This document shows, in pieces, positions 1 through 5,905 of a stretch of DNA of 6,336 bases. A model generated the notes under the pieces. That model did not search any database and was not told the origin of the DNA. It worked only from the letters and a program-made list of their open reading frames with translations. Position 1 is the stretch's first letter, and each line of letters begins with the position of its first letter. This DNA is from DATCVA01 sp036567205 (lineage in GTDB: Bacteria > Pseudomonadota > Gammaproteobacteria > Burkholderiales > Burkholderiaceae_B). Position numbers and translations under genes: made by a program. The stretch lies in assembly GCA_036567205.1 (NCBI GenBank), contig DATCVA010000183.1, positions 1-6,336 on the forward strand. Direction: 5' to 3'.

Positions 1-552
1 AAGGCGCAGCGGGGCGCGGCGTCCGATGCGCCTGTAGTTTTGATGAGTCCCACGGGCCGGCGTTTTAATCAGGCGATTGCCGAAGAGCTGGCCGGCGGTG
101 AAGGGGCGATATTCATTTGCGGCCGCTACGAGGGCGTGGACCAGCGTTTTATTCAGCGTTGTGTGACCGACGAAATATCGATGGGCGATTTTGTGTTGTC
201 GGGCGGAGAAATTGCAGCGTTGGCTATTATGGACAGTGTCGTTCGCTTGCTTCCCGGTGTGTTGAATGACGCTGAGTCCGCCAGGCAGGACTCGTTTAAT
301 GTCACGCTGACAGGGTTGTTGGACAGTCCGCATTACACGCGTCCGGAAATCTACGACGGTCAGGCTGTTCCGCCCGAGCTGTTATCGGGGCATCACGCCA
401 ATATTGCTGTTTGGCGCCGCCAGCAGTCATTGGTGTTAACGTTTTCCCGCCGTCCCGATCTTATTGAAGACGCCCGTCGAAAAGGCCTGCTGTCGAAGTC
501 GGACGAGAAGTTTTTAAGCGGGTTGCGCGATAGGGCTTCGAAGCCGGAGTAG
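1..552 (+). CDS. trmD: tRNA (guanine(37)-N1)-methyltransferase TrmD, 3' part (5' end outside window)
   Basis: TrmD uses S-adenosylmethionine to methylate N1 of G37, next to the anticodon of tRNAs reading CUN, CCN and CGG codons, and so prevents +1 frameshifting; it is a cytoplasmic homodimer. The frame is open from base 1 and ends at TAG 550-552, giving 183 visible residues; roughly the first 75-80 residues are missing compared with about 255 aa in E. coli. Seen in the fragment: the SPOUT trefoil-knot SAM-binding segments VLMSPTGRRF (12-21), CGRYEGVDQR (40-49) and GDFVLSGGE (62-70), then Arg82 and Asp97 (in RQDSF), which match the catalytic Arg154/Asp169 pair of E. coli by motif and exact 15-residue spacing. 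LDSPHYTRPE and VPPELLSGHH follow, leading into the helical C-terminal tRNA-binding domain. All catalytic parts visible here are intact. It is usually the third gene of an rpsP-rimM-trmD operon; that part lies outside the window. Confidence 0.97.
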   Translation, partial: KAQRGAASDAPVVLMSPTGRRFNQAIAEELAGGEGAIFICGRYEGVDQRFIQRCVTDEISMGDFVLSGGEIAALAIMDSVVRLLPGVLNDAESARQDSFNVTLTGLLDSPHYTRPEIYDGQAVPPELLSGHHANIAVWRRQQSLVLTFSRRPDLIEDARRKGLLSKSDEKFLSGLRDRASKPE

Positions 553-591
553 AGTGCCGACATCAGTCTTGGGTAATGTGCCGGTTCTTGG

Positions 592-630
592 CCGGGGGCA
601 GGTCTTCCGGCCTTCAAGGCCCGCCCCCGG
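592..630. terminator. GC-rich hairpin between convergent trmD and valS, probable bidirectional terminator
   Basis: CCGGGGGC (592-599) pairs perfectly with GCCCCCGG (623-630). The 23-nt loop holds a second small hairpin, GGCC (609-612) with GGCC (618-621) around TTCAA. It lies 40 bp after the trmD stop and 7 bp after the valS stop, so it can serve both transcripts. On the + strand it is followed by a T-rich but broken run (TGTTGCTT); on the valS strand there is no T-tract. It is therefore not a textbook intrinsic terminator, but position and stem strength make a shared terminator the best explanation. Confidence 0.6.
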
Positions 631-636
631 TGTTGC

Positions 637-3486
637 TTAGCCAAGCTTCGTAAACTGCTCCTTGACCTTGTTCAGGGTTTCGCCAAACTGCGCTACGCGG
701 GCCTTTTCCTGCTCTACCACTGCTACCGGCGCTCTTTCAATGAAGCCCGCATTGGCAAGCTTCCCGTTTGCCTTGGTAATCTCGCCTTCCAGACGGTCGA
801 TTTCTTTGCTCAGGCGGGCGCGTTCGGCGTCGACATCAATCTCGACGTGCAGCATAAGCTGTGTCGTGCCCACAACTTGCACAGGCGCGCCGACATCAGG
901 CAGTTGGTTAACAATTTCTACGCCGCTAAGCTTGGCCAATGACGCCAGGTAGGGACTGTTGCGCTGCAGGGTGTCTTGGTCGCCCAGAGCGATTAATGGC
1001 GCCCGTTGAGCCGGCGACAAATTCATTTCGCCGCGTAATGCCCTTATAGCTTCAATTTGCGCTTTGAGTTCAGCGACTTTGGCTTCGGCCTCGGGATTGA
1101 TAAGGTCAGGGTTGGCAGCCGGGTAGGCCTGGACGCATAAGCTGGTTTGCTCGTCCGCACCGCGCTTGCCAGCTTCAATGGATACTTTTTGCCACAGCTC
1201 TTCGGTAATGAACGGAATAATGGGGTGCGCCAAGCGTAATAACGTTTCGAGAACGCGAATCAGTGTGCGGCGGGTGCCCAGTTGTTGCTCGGCCGTTCCT
1301 TGTTGAATCTGGACTTTTGCCAGTTCCAGGTACCAGTCGCAATACTCATCCCAAATAAAGTGATACAGGGAATTGGCGATGTTGTCGAAACGATAGTCGC
1401 TAAAACCTCGCTCGATATCGCTTTCCAGGCGCTGCAACTGACTAAGGATCCATTGGTCGGCAAACGACAGTTCGTCTTTCTGATTCCCGGTCAGGACATG
1501 TCCTTCGGTGTTCATCAGAACAAAGCGCGTGGCATTCCAAAGCTTATTGCAGAAATTGCGATAGCCTTCACAGCGCTTCAGGTCGAAATTGATGTTGCGG
1601 CCAAGGGTCGCGTAGGCGGCCATCGTAAAGCGCAGTGCGTCGGTGCCATAGGCTGGAAAGCCTTGGGGATAGTCTTTGCGGGTTTTCTTTTCGATGCTCG
1701 CGGCTTGCTTAGGGTTCATCAGGCCGGTGGTGCGCTTGGATACCAGCGTGTCAAGGGCGACGCCGTCGATCAAGTCGACCGGGTCAATAGTGTTGCCTTT
1801 GGATTTGCTCATTTTCTTGCCGTCCATGTCGCACACCAGACCGTGTACGTAAACCGTATGGAACGGAACTTGCCCGGTCATGTGCGTGCTCATCATAACC
1901 ATGCGGGCAACCCAGAAGAAAATAATGTCAAAACCGGTTACCAGCACGCTGGACGGCAGGTAGCGTGCCAGGTCAGGTGTTTTCTCGGGCCAGCCCAGGT
2001 CGGTAAATGGAACTTGTCCGGAAGAGAACCAGGTGTCAAGGACGTCGGGGTCGCGTGTTAGCGGGCCGGTTACGCCTGCCGTTGCAGCCTTCTGTCTGGC
2101 TTCTTCTTCGTTGCGGGCGACGAAGATCTGGCCATCTTCAGAATACCAGGCGGGGATCTGGTGGCCCCACCAGAGTTGCCGCGAAATACACCAGTCCTGG
2201 ATTTTTTCGAGCCACTGGTTGTAGGTAGTGGTCCAGTTTTCGGGGTAGAACTTGATGCGGCCGTCGGCCACGACCTCTAGTGCAACATCGGTAATGCTTT
2301 TGCCTGGATTAAGCGTGCCAGCCGGGGCGGGCTTGCTCATGGCGACAAACCATTGATCGGTGAGCATCGGCTCGATAATGGTGTTGGTGCGATCGCCGCG
2401 CGGAACCATGAGCTTGTGCGGCTTAACGCCGTTTAGCAGGTCTAGCGCCTTCAGATCTTCAATGATTTTGTTGCGCGCTTCAAAGCGATCCAGGCCGCGG
2501 TAGTGGGCAGGGCAGTCGTCAGTGACACGCGCATCCAGCGTCAATACACTGATCATGGGCAGGCCGTGGCGCTGTCCTACTGCGTAGTCGTTGAAATCGT
2601 GCGCAGGGGTCACCTTAACCACGCCGGTGCCGAACTCACGGTCTACGTAGTCGTCGGCAATTACGGGGATTTCACGGTTGCATAAAGGCAGGGTGACCTT
2701 GCGGCCGATCAAATGCGCGTAGCGTTCGTCCTCGGGGTGGACCATGACGGCGACGTCGCCCAGCATGGTCTCGGGACGGGTTGTTGCTACAACCAGGTGG
2801 CTTAGGGCGCCTTCGGGCTCGACCAGGGGATAGCGGATTTCCCACATGAAACCGTCTTCCTCTTCACTGACGACTTCAAGGTCGGAGACGGCGGTGCCTA
2901 AAACGGGATCCCAGTTGACCAGACGCTTGCCGCGATAAATGAGTCCTTGTTCGTGCAATCGCACAAAGGCTTCGACAACACCGCGCGACATATTGTCGTC
3001 CATGGTGAAGTATTCGCGCTCCCAGTCGGCCGAGGCGCCCAGGCGACGGAATTGCTGGGTAATCGCGCTGCCCGACTGCTCCTTCCATTCCCATACTTTT
3101 TTGACAAACTTGTCGCGGCCCAAGTCATGGCGCGATACGTTTTGCGCATCGAGTTGCCGCTCTACAACGATCTGCGTTGCAATGCCGGCATGGTCGGTGC
3201 CGGGTATGAAAACCGTGTCATCGCCCCGCATGCGATGGTAGCGCACCAGGCCATCCATGACGGTCTGGTTGAATGCATGGCCCATGTGCAAGGTTCCCGT
3301 GACATTGGGCGGGGGGAACTGAATAACGAAGGGTTGGCTTGTGCGCCCGGGCACAGGGCTTACGTGCTGCCCGCCTTTAAAGTAACCCCGGCGCTCCCAT
3401 TCGGCGTACCAGCGCGATTCGATTTCGTGTGGTTCAAAGCTTTTGGAGAGTTGTTCAGGGTCATTCAGTGCGGAGTTTGTGGTCAT
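637..3486 (-). CDS. valS: valine--tRNA ligase (valyl-tRNA synthetase)
   Basis: A cytoplasmic class I aminoacyl-tRNA synthetase that charges tRNA-Val with valine and hydrolyses misactivated threonine. The protein has 949 aa, against 951 in E. coli, and appears complete. The Rossmann fold begins near residue 50 with the HIGH-type signature NVTGTLHMGHA (HMGH 67-70). The inserted CP1 editing domain carries TTRPET (235-240) and GTGVVKVTPAHDFND (286-300), whose Lys291 and Asp300 match editing residues Lys277/Asp286 of E. coli by spacing. The catalytic core resumes with WCISRQLWWGHQIPAW (432-447) and KMSKS (558-562). The anticodon-binding helical domain follows (about 670-790, with CDWYLELAK and RLAHPIIPFITEELW), then a charged C-terminal coiled coil (about 880-949) typical of ValRS. 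The ATG at 3484-3486 is the first usable start: an in-frame TGA lies six codons upstream (3502-3504). No clear Shine-Dalgarno sequence precedes it. The gene stands alone, convergent with trmD and divergent from ndk. Confidence 0.98.
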   Translation of the reverse strand: MTTNSALNDPEQLSKSFEPHEIESRWYAEWERRGYFKGGQHVSPVPGRTSQPFVIQFPPPNVTGTLHMGHAFNQTVMDGLVRYHRMRGDDTVFIPGTDHAGIATQIVVERQLDAQNVSRHDLGRDKFVKKVWEWKEQSGSAITQQFRRLGASADWEREYFTMDDNMSRGVVEAFVRLHEQGLIYRGKRLVNWDPVLGTAVSDLEVVSEEEDGFMWEIRYPLVEPEGALSHLVVATTRPETMLGDVAVMVHPEDERYAHLIGRKVTLPLCNREIPVIADDYVDREFGTGVVKVTPAHDFNDYAVGQRHGLPMISVLTLDARVTDDCPAHYRGLDRFEARNKIIEDLKALDLLNGVKPHKLMVPRGDRTNTIIEPMLTDQWFVAMSKPAPAGTLNPGKSITDVALEVVADGRIKFYPENWTTTYNQWLEKIQDWCISRQLWWGHQIPAWYSEDGQIFVARNEEEARQKAATAGVTGPLTRDPDVLDTWFSSGQVPFTDLGWPEKTPDLARYLPSSVLVTGFDIIFFWVARMVMMSTHMTGQVPFHTVYVHGLVCDMDGKKMSKSKGNTIDPVDLIDGVALDTLVSKRTTGLMNPKQAASIEKKTRKDYPQGFPAYGTDALRFTMAAYATLGRNINFDLKRCEGYRNFCNKLWNATRFVLMNTEGHVLTGNQKDELSFADQWILSQLQRLESDIERGFSDYRFDNIANSLYHFIWDEYCDWYLELAKVQIQQGTAEQQLGTRRTLIRVLETLLRLAHPIIPFITEELWQKVSIEAGKRGADEQTSLCVQAYPAANPDLINPEAEAKVAELKAQIEAIRALRGEMNLSPAQRAPLIALGDQDTLQRNSPYLASLAKLSGVEIVNQLPDVGAPVQVVGTTQLMLHVEIDVDAERARLSKEIDRLEGEITKANGKLANAGFIERAPVAVVEQEKARVAQFGETLNKVKEQFTKLG

Positions 3487-3536
3487 GGTATGAAAGTTAA
3501 TTCAGGTGCGGGGCACCCAGGAGTAAATTAGTTTTT

Positions 3537-3600
3537 GAGGCAGTCCGGCCACCGGGCTGCGAGGTCACGCGGCAGTCTGGCCGGAACGGATTTTCGGCCA
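3537..3600. repeat. Cluster of GC-rich inverted and direct repeats in the valS leader
   Basis: Three overlapping patterns are seen. First, a stem-loop at 3540-3560: GCAGTCCGG against CCGGGCTGC with a 3-nt loop (CCA) and one non-Watson-Crick pair. Second, TGGCCG (3578-3583) against CGGCCA (3595-3600), a perfect 6-bp inverted repeat with an 11-nt loop. Third, a direct repeat CAGTCCGGCC (3541-3550) and CAGTCTGGCC (3573-3582), 9 of 10 identical, 32 bp apart. If valS is transcribed from beyond 3600, both hairpins lie in its 5' untranslated leader. They could be a folded leader, a protein site, or a dispersed REP-like repeat; the sequence alone cannot decide. Confidence 0.45.
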
Positions 3601-3614
3601 TCATTTTATGATGG
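3598..3614. promoter_or_regulatory. 17-bp near-palindrome, possible operator between valS and ndk
   Basis: CCATCATTTTATGATGG has perfect 7-bp arms (3598-3604 and 3608-3614) around TTT. On the valS strand it contains TAAAAT (3603-3608), a possible -10 element. On the ndk side its right end lies about 18 bp before the extended -10 candidate at 3633-3641, so a bound protein could affect both promoters. The arms are seen directly; regulatory function is inferred, and I do not recognise it as the site of a named regulator. Confidence 0.35.
3603..3608 (-). promoter_or_regulatory. Candidate -10 element for valS
   Basis: Read on the minus strand this is TAAAAT, 5 of 6 matches to the sigma-70 -10 consensus, which would give a leader of about 110 nt before the valS ATG. 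The hexamer 17 bp upstream (GCCCCA) is a poor -35. The match lies within the 3598-3614 palindrome. This is a weak call. Confidence 0.22.
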
Positions 3615-3632
3615 AGTGAAGACTCTGGGGCA

Positions 3633-3641
3633 TGTTAAAAT
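3633..3641 (+). promoter_or_regulatory. Candidate extended -10 promoter for the ndk operon
   Basis: TGTTAAAAT fits the extended -10 pattern TGnTAnAAT, so a poor -35 (GGAGTG 17 bp upstream) could be tolerated. Transcription would start near 3648 and leave an untranslated leader of about 150 nt before ndk. The motif lies in a small inverted repeat, GTTAA (3634-3638) with TTAAC (3648-3652). A second candidate is downstream at 3744-3749. Confidence 0.35.
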
Positions 3642-3743
3642 GCGCGGTTAACAAAAACTCAATCAAAGTTGTTGTTTTTATTAGAAAAACCATTTTTACA
3701 ACCAACGGTTTTCGTCTTAGCAGGCCCGCCTAGTTCAGCTTAC

Positions 3744-3749
3744 TATACT
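3744..3749 (+). promoter_or_regulatory. Alternative candidate -10 element for ndk
   Basis: TATACT matches 5 of 6 positions of the -10 consensus and would give a short leader of about 43 nt. There is no good -35 at 16-18 bp upstream (CAGGCC region), although the AT-rich tract at 3648-3712 could act as an upstream activating element. Either this or the 3633-3641 motif, or both, may drive ndk. Confidence 0.3.
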
Positions 3750-3798
3750 AGCGTCCCCTTAAAAGACAAAAACCATCGATTTTTTCTCTGGATCTTTT

Positions 3799-4224
3799 AT
3801 GGCTATCGAACGCACTCTTTCTATTATCAAACCTGACGCAGTGGCTAAAAATGTCATTGGTCAAATTGTTGCCCGCTTTGAGCAAGCCAATCTTAAAGTA
3901 ATTGCAGCTCGCCTGCAGCAATTGTCGCGTGCCGACGCCGAGCGTTTCTACGCTGTGCACAGCGAGCGTCCCTTTTTCAAAGACCTGGTCGATTTCATGG
4001 TTTCGGGTCCTGTATTCGTCCAGGTGCTGGAAGGCGAGAACGCAGTTCAAAAGAACCGCGACCTGATGGGTGCAACCGACCCCAAGAAAGCTGAGCCCGG
4101 TACTATTCGCGCCGACTTCGCCGACAGCATCGACGCCAATGCAGTGCATGGTTCCGATGCTGCGGAAACCGCTGCTGTTGAAATCGCTTTCTTCTTTCCG
4201 GAAAGCAATATCCACAGCCGTTAA
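3799..4224 (+). CDS. ndk: Nucleoside-diphosphate kinase
   Basis: Ndk transfers the gamma phosphate of ATP to NDPs and dNDPs through a phosphohistidine intermediate, balancing the cytoplasmic NTP and dNTP pools. The 141-aa length is the usual bacterial size, one compact ferredoxin-like domain. Visible active-site residues: Lys11 (in IIKPDAV), Tyr51, Arg87, Arg104, Asn114 and the phosphorylated His117 in NAVHGSD, all at canonical positions. The N-terminus MAIERTLSIIKPD is typical of the family, which supports the ATG at 3799; a weak TGGA (3789-3792) lies 6 nt upstream. It is the first gene of a rightward run and is followed 35 bp later by rlmN, the arrangement common in betaproteobacteria. No terminator hairpin is seen after it, so co-transcription with rlmN is likely. 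Confidence 0.98.
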   Translation: MAIERTLSIIKPDAVAKNVIGQIVARFEQANLKVIAARLQQLSRADAERFYAVHSERPFFKDLVDFMVSGPVFVQVLEGENAVQKNRDLMGATDPKKAEPGTIRADFADSIDANAVHGSDAAETAAVEIAFFFPESNIHSR

Positions 4225-4259
4225 TTTTTTTAGGTACGCTAAATTCAGCGTCATTATTC

Positions 4260-5417
4260 ATGTCATTTGTCGAACCCATCAATCTCTTAGGCCTTGATTC
4301 CGCCGCGCTTGCCCAGTTGGTCGGCAAGTGGGGTGGAAAACCGTTTCGGGCCAAGCAATTGCAGCGCTGGATACACCAGCGAAGCGTAGGCTCGTTCGAC
4401 GAAATGACGGACTTGGCGCGTGAATTCCGCGGCCAGTTGGCAGAGCACTGCTCGATACAGGCGCCGTCTGTAGCAACCGAGCATCGTTCTGCCGACGGCA
4501 CGCGCAAGTGGTTATTCGATGTAGGCCAGAACAATGCGGTTGAAACGGTGTTCATTCCCGAAGACGACCGTGGCACCTTGTGTATTTCAAGCCAGGCGGG
4601 TTGCACCGTGGCTTGTCCATTCTGTTCAACGGGTTACCAGGGGTTTAATCGCAACCTTACCACTTCAGAAATTATTGGCCAGTTGTGGCATGCCAAACGC
4701 GTGCTCGAGGCCGATGTGCAAAGTGCGCGTATCGCCAATCGTGCTGATACCGCTTCCGAGCCCACCCGCGTTATCAGCAACGTGGTCATGATGGGCATGG
4801 GCGAACCCTTGCTTAATTACGATCAGGTGCTGGGCGCCTTGCGGCTTATGCTTGACGATAATGCTTATGGCTTGTCGCGGCGGCGCGTTACCGTGTCGAC
4901 ATCGGGTGTGGTCCCCATGATGGACAGGCTGGGAAGGGATTGTCCGGTTGCGCTGGCGGTGTCGCTGCATGCGCCTAACGATGCGTTGCGCGATAAGCTC
5001 GTACCGTTAAATCGCAAGCATCCTTTGGCAGAGCTGCTGGCAGCGTGCAATCGTTATCTCGAGCATGCGCCGCGCGATTTCATCACCTTCGAATACATTA
5101 TGCTGGACGGTGTCAACGATGCCGACGAGCATGCGCGCGAATTGATAACTATTGCAAAACAAGTGCGATGCAAGTTTAATCTGATTCCGTTTAACCCTTT
5201 TCCGCAGTCGGGCTTAACCCGCTCGCCTGCGTCACGCGTGCGTTTGTTTGCACAACGTCTCATGGATGCCGGCGTGGTTACCACTGTGCGTAAAACACGT
5301 GGCGACGATATCGCGGCTGCGTGCGGGCAATTGGCGGGTGATGTTAAAGACCGTACACGTATCAATGAACGCCTGCCCAATCGTGCGACCATTGTCATCA
5401 AACAGGAGCGTGAATGA
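4260..5417 (+). CDS. rlmN: Dual-specificity 23S rRNA A2503 / tRNA A37 C2-methyltransferase RlmN
   Basis: A radical-SAM enzyme that methylates C2 of A2503 in the peptidyl-transferase centre of 23S rRNA and of A37 in a set of tRNAs, supporting translational accuracy. The 385-aa length matches the E. coli protein (384). An N-terminal helical domain (about 8-70, with KPFRAKQLQRWI) precedes the radical-SAM barrel. The [4Fe-4S] ligands are Cys115, Cys119 and Cys122 (CTVACPFC). The two catalytic cysteines are Cys108 (LCISSQAGC) and Cys355 (AACGQLAGD), the second being the methyl carrier. The SAM-binding segment MMGMGEPLLN lies at 177-186, and RKTRGDD (344-350) precedes Cys355. Compared with E. coli from memory there is a small insertion near 151-169, before VISNVVMMGMG. 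The ATG at 4260 gives a normal N-terminus but lacks a strong ribosome site, suggesting coupling to ndk. Its last bases overlap the next gene by ATGA. Confidence 0.97.
   Translation: MSFVEPINLLGLDSAALAQLVGKWGGKPFRAKQLQRWIHQRSVGSFDEMTDLAREFRGQLAEHCSIQAPSVATEHRSADGTRKWLFDVGQNNAVETVFIPEDDRGTLCISSQAGCTVACPFCSTGYQGFNRNLTTSEIIGQLWHAKRVLEADVQSARIANRADTASEPTRVISNVVMMGMGEPLLNYDQVLGALRLMLDDNAYGLSRRRVTVSTSGVVPMMDRLGRDCPVALAVSLHAPNDALRDKLVPLNRKHPLAELLAACNRYLEHAPRDFITFEYIMLDGVNDADEHARELITIAKQVRCKFNLIPFNPFPQSGLTRSPASRVRLFAQRLMDAGVVTTVRKTRGDDIAAACGQLAGDVKDRTRINERLPNRATIVIKQERE
5404..5408 (+). promoter_or_regulatory. Ribosome binding site of the RodZ-like gene
   Basis: AGGAG lies 5 nt before the ATG at 5414, within the end of rlmN. 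It is the clearest Shine-Dalgarno sequence in the window. It fixes the start of the RodZ-like gene and, with the ATGA overlap, supports coupled translation. Confidence 0.7.
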
Positions 5418-5905
5418 ACCAAGCTTTGTTAAAAGAAGAAACCGACCCCTCGTCAACCGGCGAGCAGGCTGGTGTCGGCACAACACTCAAGACATTGCGC
5501 GAGGCTAAAAGGCTCTCGCTAAACGAGGTGTCTGCCCGCCTCAAGTTTTCGGTGCGGCAAATCGAAACATTGGAAAGCGAGCAATGGGATCGCCTTCCGC
5601 AAGGAGTCCCGTTACGGGGCATGGTAAAAAATTATGGCCGCTTCCTTGAGACTGATGTTGATTCGTTGCTAGTCATGCTCGATCATCAAATCGGCAGCGG
5701 AAGCGCTCAGCCTGCCGTACTTAAAGGGTCGGCATCGTTGGCGCGGGCAGATCTTTCGATGCAGGCTGAAGCAACGCATCGTCCGTGGGGCTGGCTTATT
5801 GTTATCTTGATTTTATTGTTTGTAGCCGGTTTTTACGCCATTGAGCGTGGTTGGCTTCCAGACTCCTGGCTCGTATTCGATTGGCTCAAATCTCTAGAAA
5901 AATGA
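5414..5905 (+). CDS. Short RodZ-like protein: cytoplasmic HTH domain plus one membrane helix
   Basis: The 163-aa protein has an N-terminal helix-turn-helix of the RodZ type (about 22-90): VGTTLKTLREAKRLSLNEVSAR, split here as VGTTLKTLREAK and RLSLNEVSAR, then LKFSVRQIETLES and the characteristic LPQGVPLRGMVKNYGRFLETD (61-81, ending in YGRFLETD). A polar linker (91-124) leads to one hydrophobic segment, residues 125-143 (start WGWLIVILIL), and only about 20 residues follow. In E. coli RodZ (337 aa) the HTH binds MreB, and a long periplasmic beta domain follows the membrane helix; that domain is absent here. The start is supported by AGGAG and the ATGA overlap with rlmN. The position between rlmN and ispG is that of rodZ in many proteobacteria. 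A role in MreB-linked cell shape is therefore plausible but unproven; it could also be a membrane-anchored regulator. I left the symbol blank because of the missing domain. Confidence 0.88.
   Translation: MNQALLKEETDPSSTGEQAGVGTTLKTLREAKRLSLNEVSARLKFSVRQIETLESEQWDRLPQGVPLRGMVKNYGRFLETDVDSLLVMLDHQIGSGSAQPAVLKGSASLARADLSMQAEATHRPWGWLIVILILLFVAGFYAIERGWLPDSWLVFDWLKSLEK

Larger units (their letters stand above)
3487..3798. other. Divergent valS/ndk intergenic region (312 bp)
   Basis: No convincing protein-coding frame or RNA gene is seen here. The part next to valS (about 3537-3600) is GC-rich and holds inverted and direct repeats. The part next to ndk (about 3648-3720) is AT-rich, with A- or T-runs at 3653-3657, 3675-3679, 3685-3689, 3693-3697 and 3709-3712. 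It must contain the promoters of both valS and ndk; the candidate elements are listed separately. Confidence 0.85.

Noticed and set aside
1282..2061. 259-codon open frame on the + strand inside valS
   Set aside because: It is antisense to strongly conserved ValRS coding sequence, has no ribosome site, and its translation shows no recognisable domain. Long antisense frames are expected in GC-biased genes.
2947..3531. 194-codon open frame on the + strand over the valS 5' end
   Set aside because: It is antisense to the HIGH-motif region of valS, and the translation looks like a frame shadow with no recognisable domain.
3487..3660. T-box riboswitch for valS
   Set aside because: No T-box-like conserved sequence or specifier stem was found, and T-boxes are not expected in betaproteobacteria.
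4225..4231. Run of seven T after the ndk stop, as a possible terminator
   Set aside because: No stable stem lies directly before it; the only nearby inverted repeat, ACGCT/AGCGT at 4236-4251, is downstream and short. It does not argue against ndk-rlmN co-transcription.
3748..4254. 168-codon open frame on the minus strand opposite ndk
   Set aside because: It covers all of ndk, whose + strand frame carries every canonical active-site residue; the minus frame has no family resemblance.
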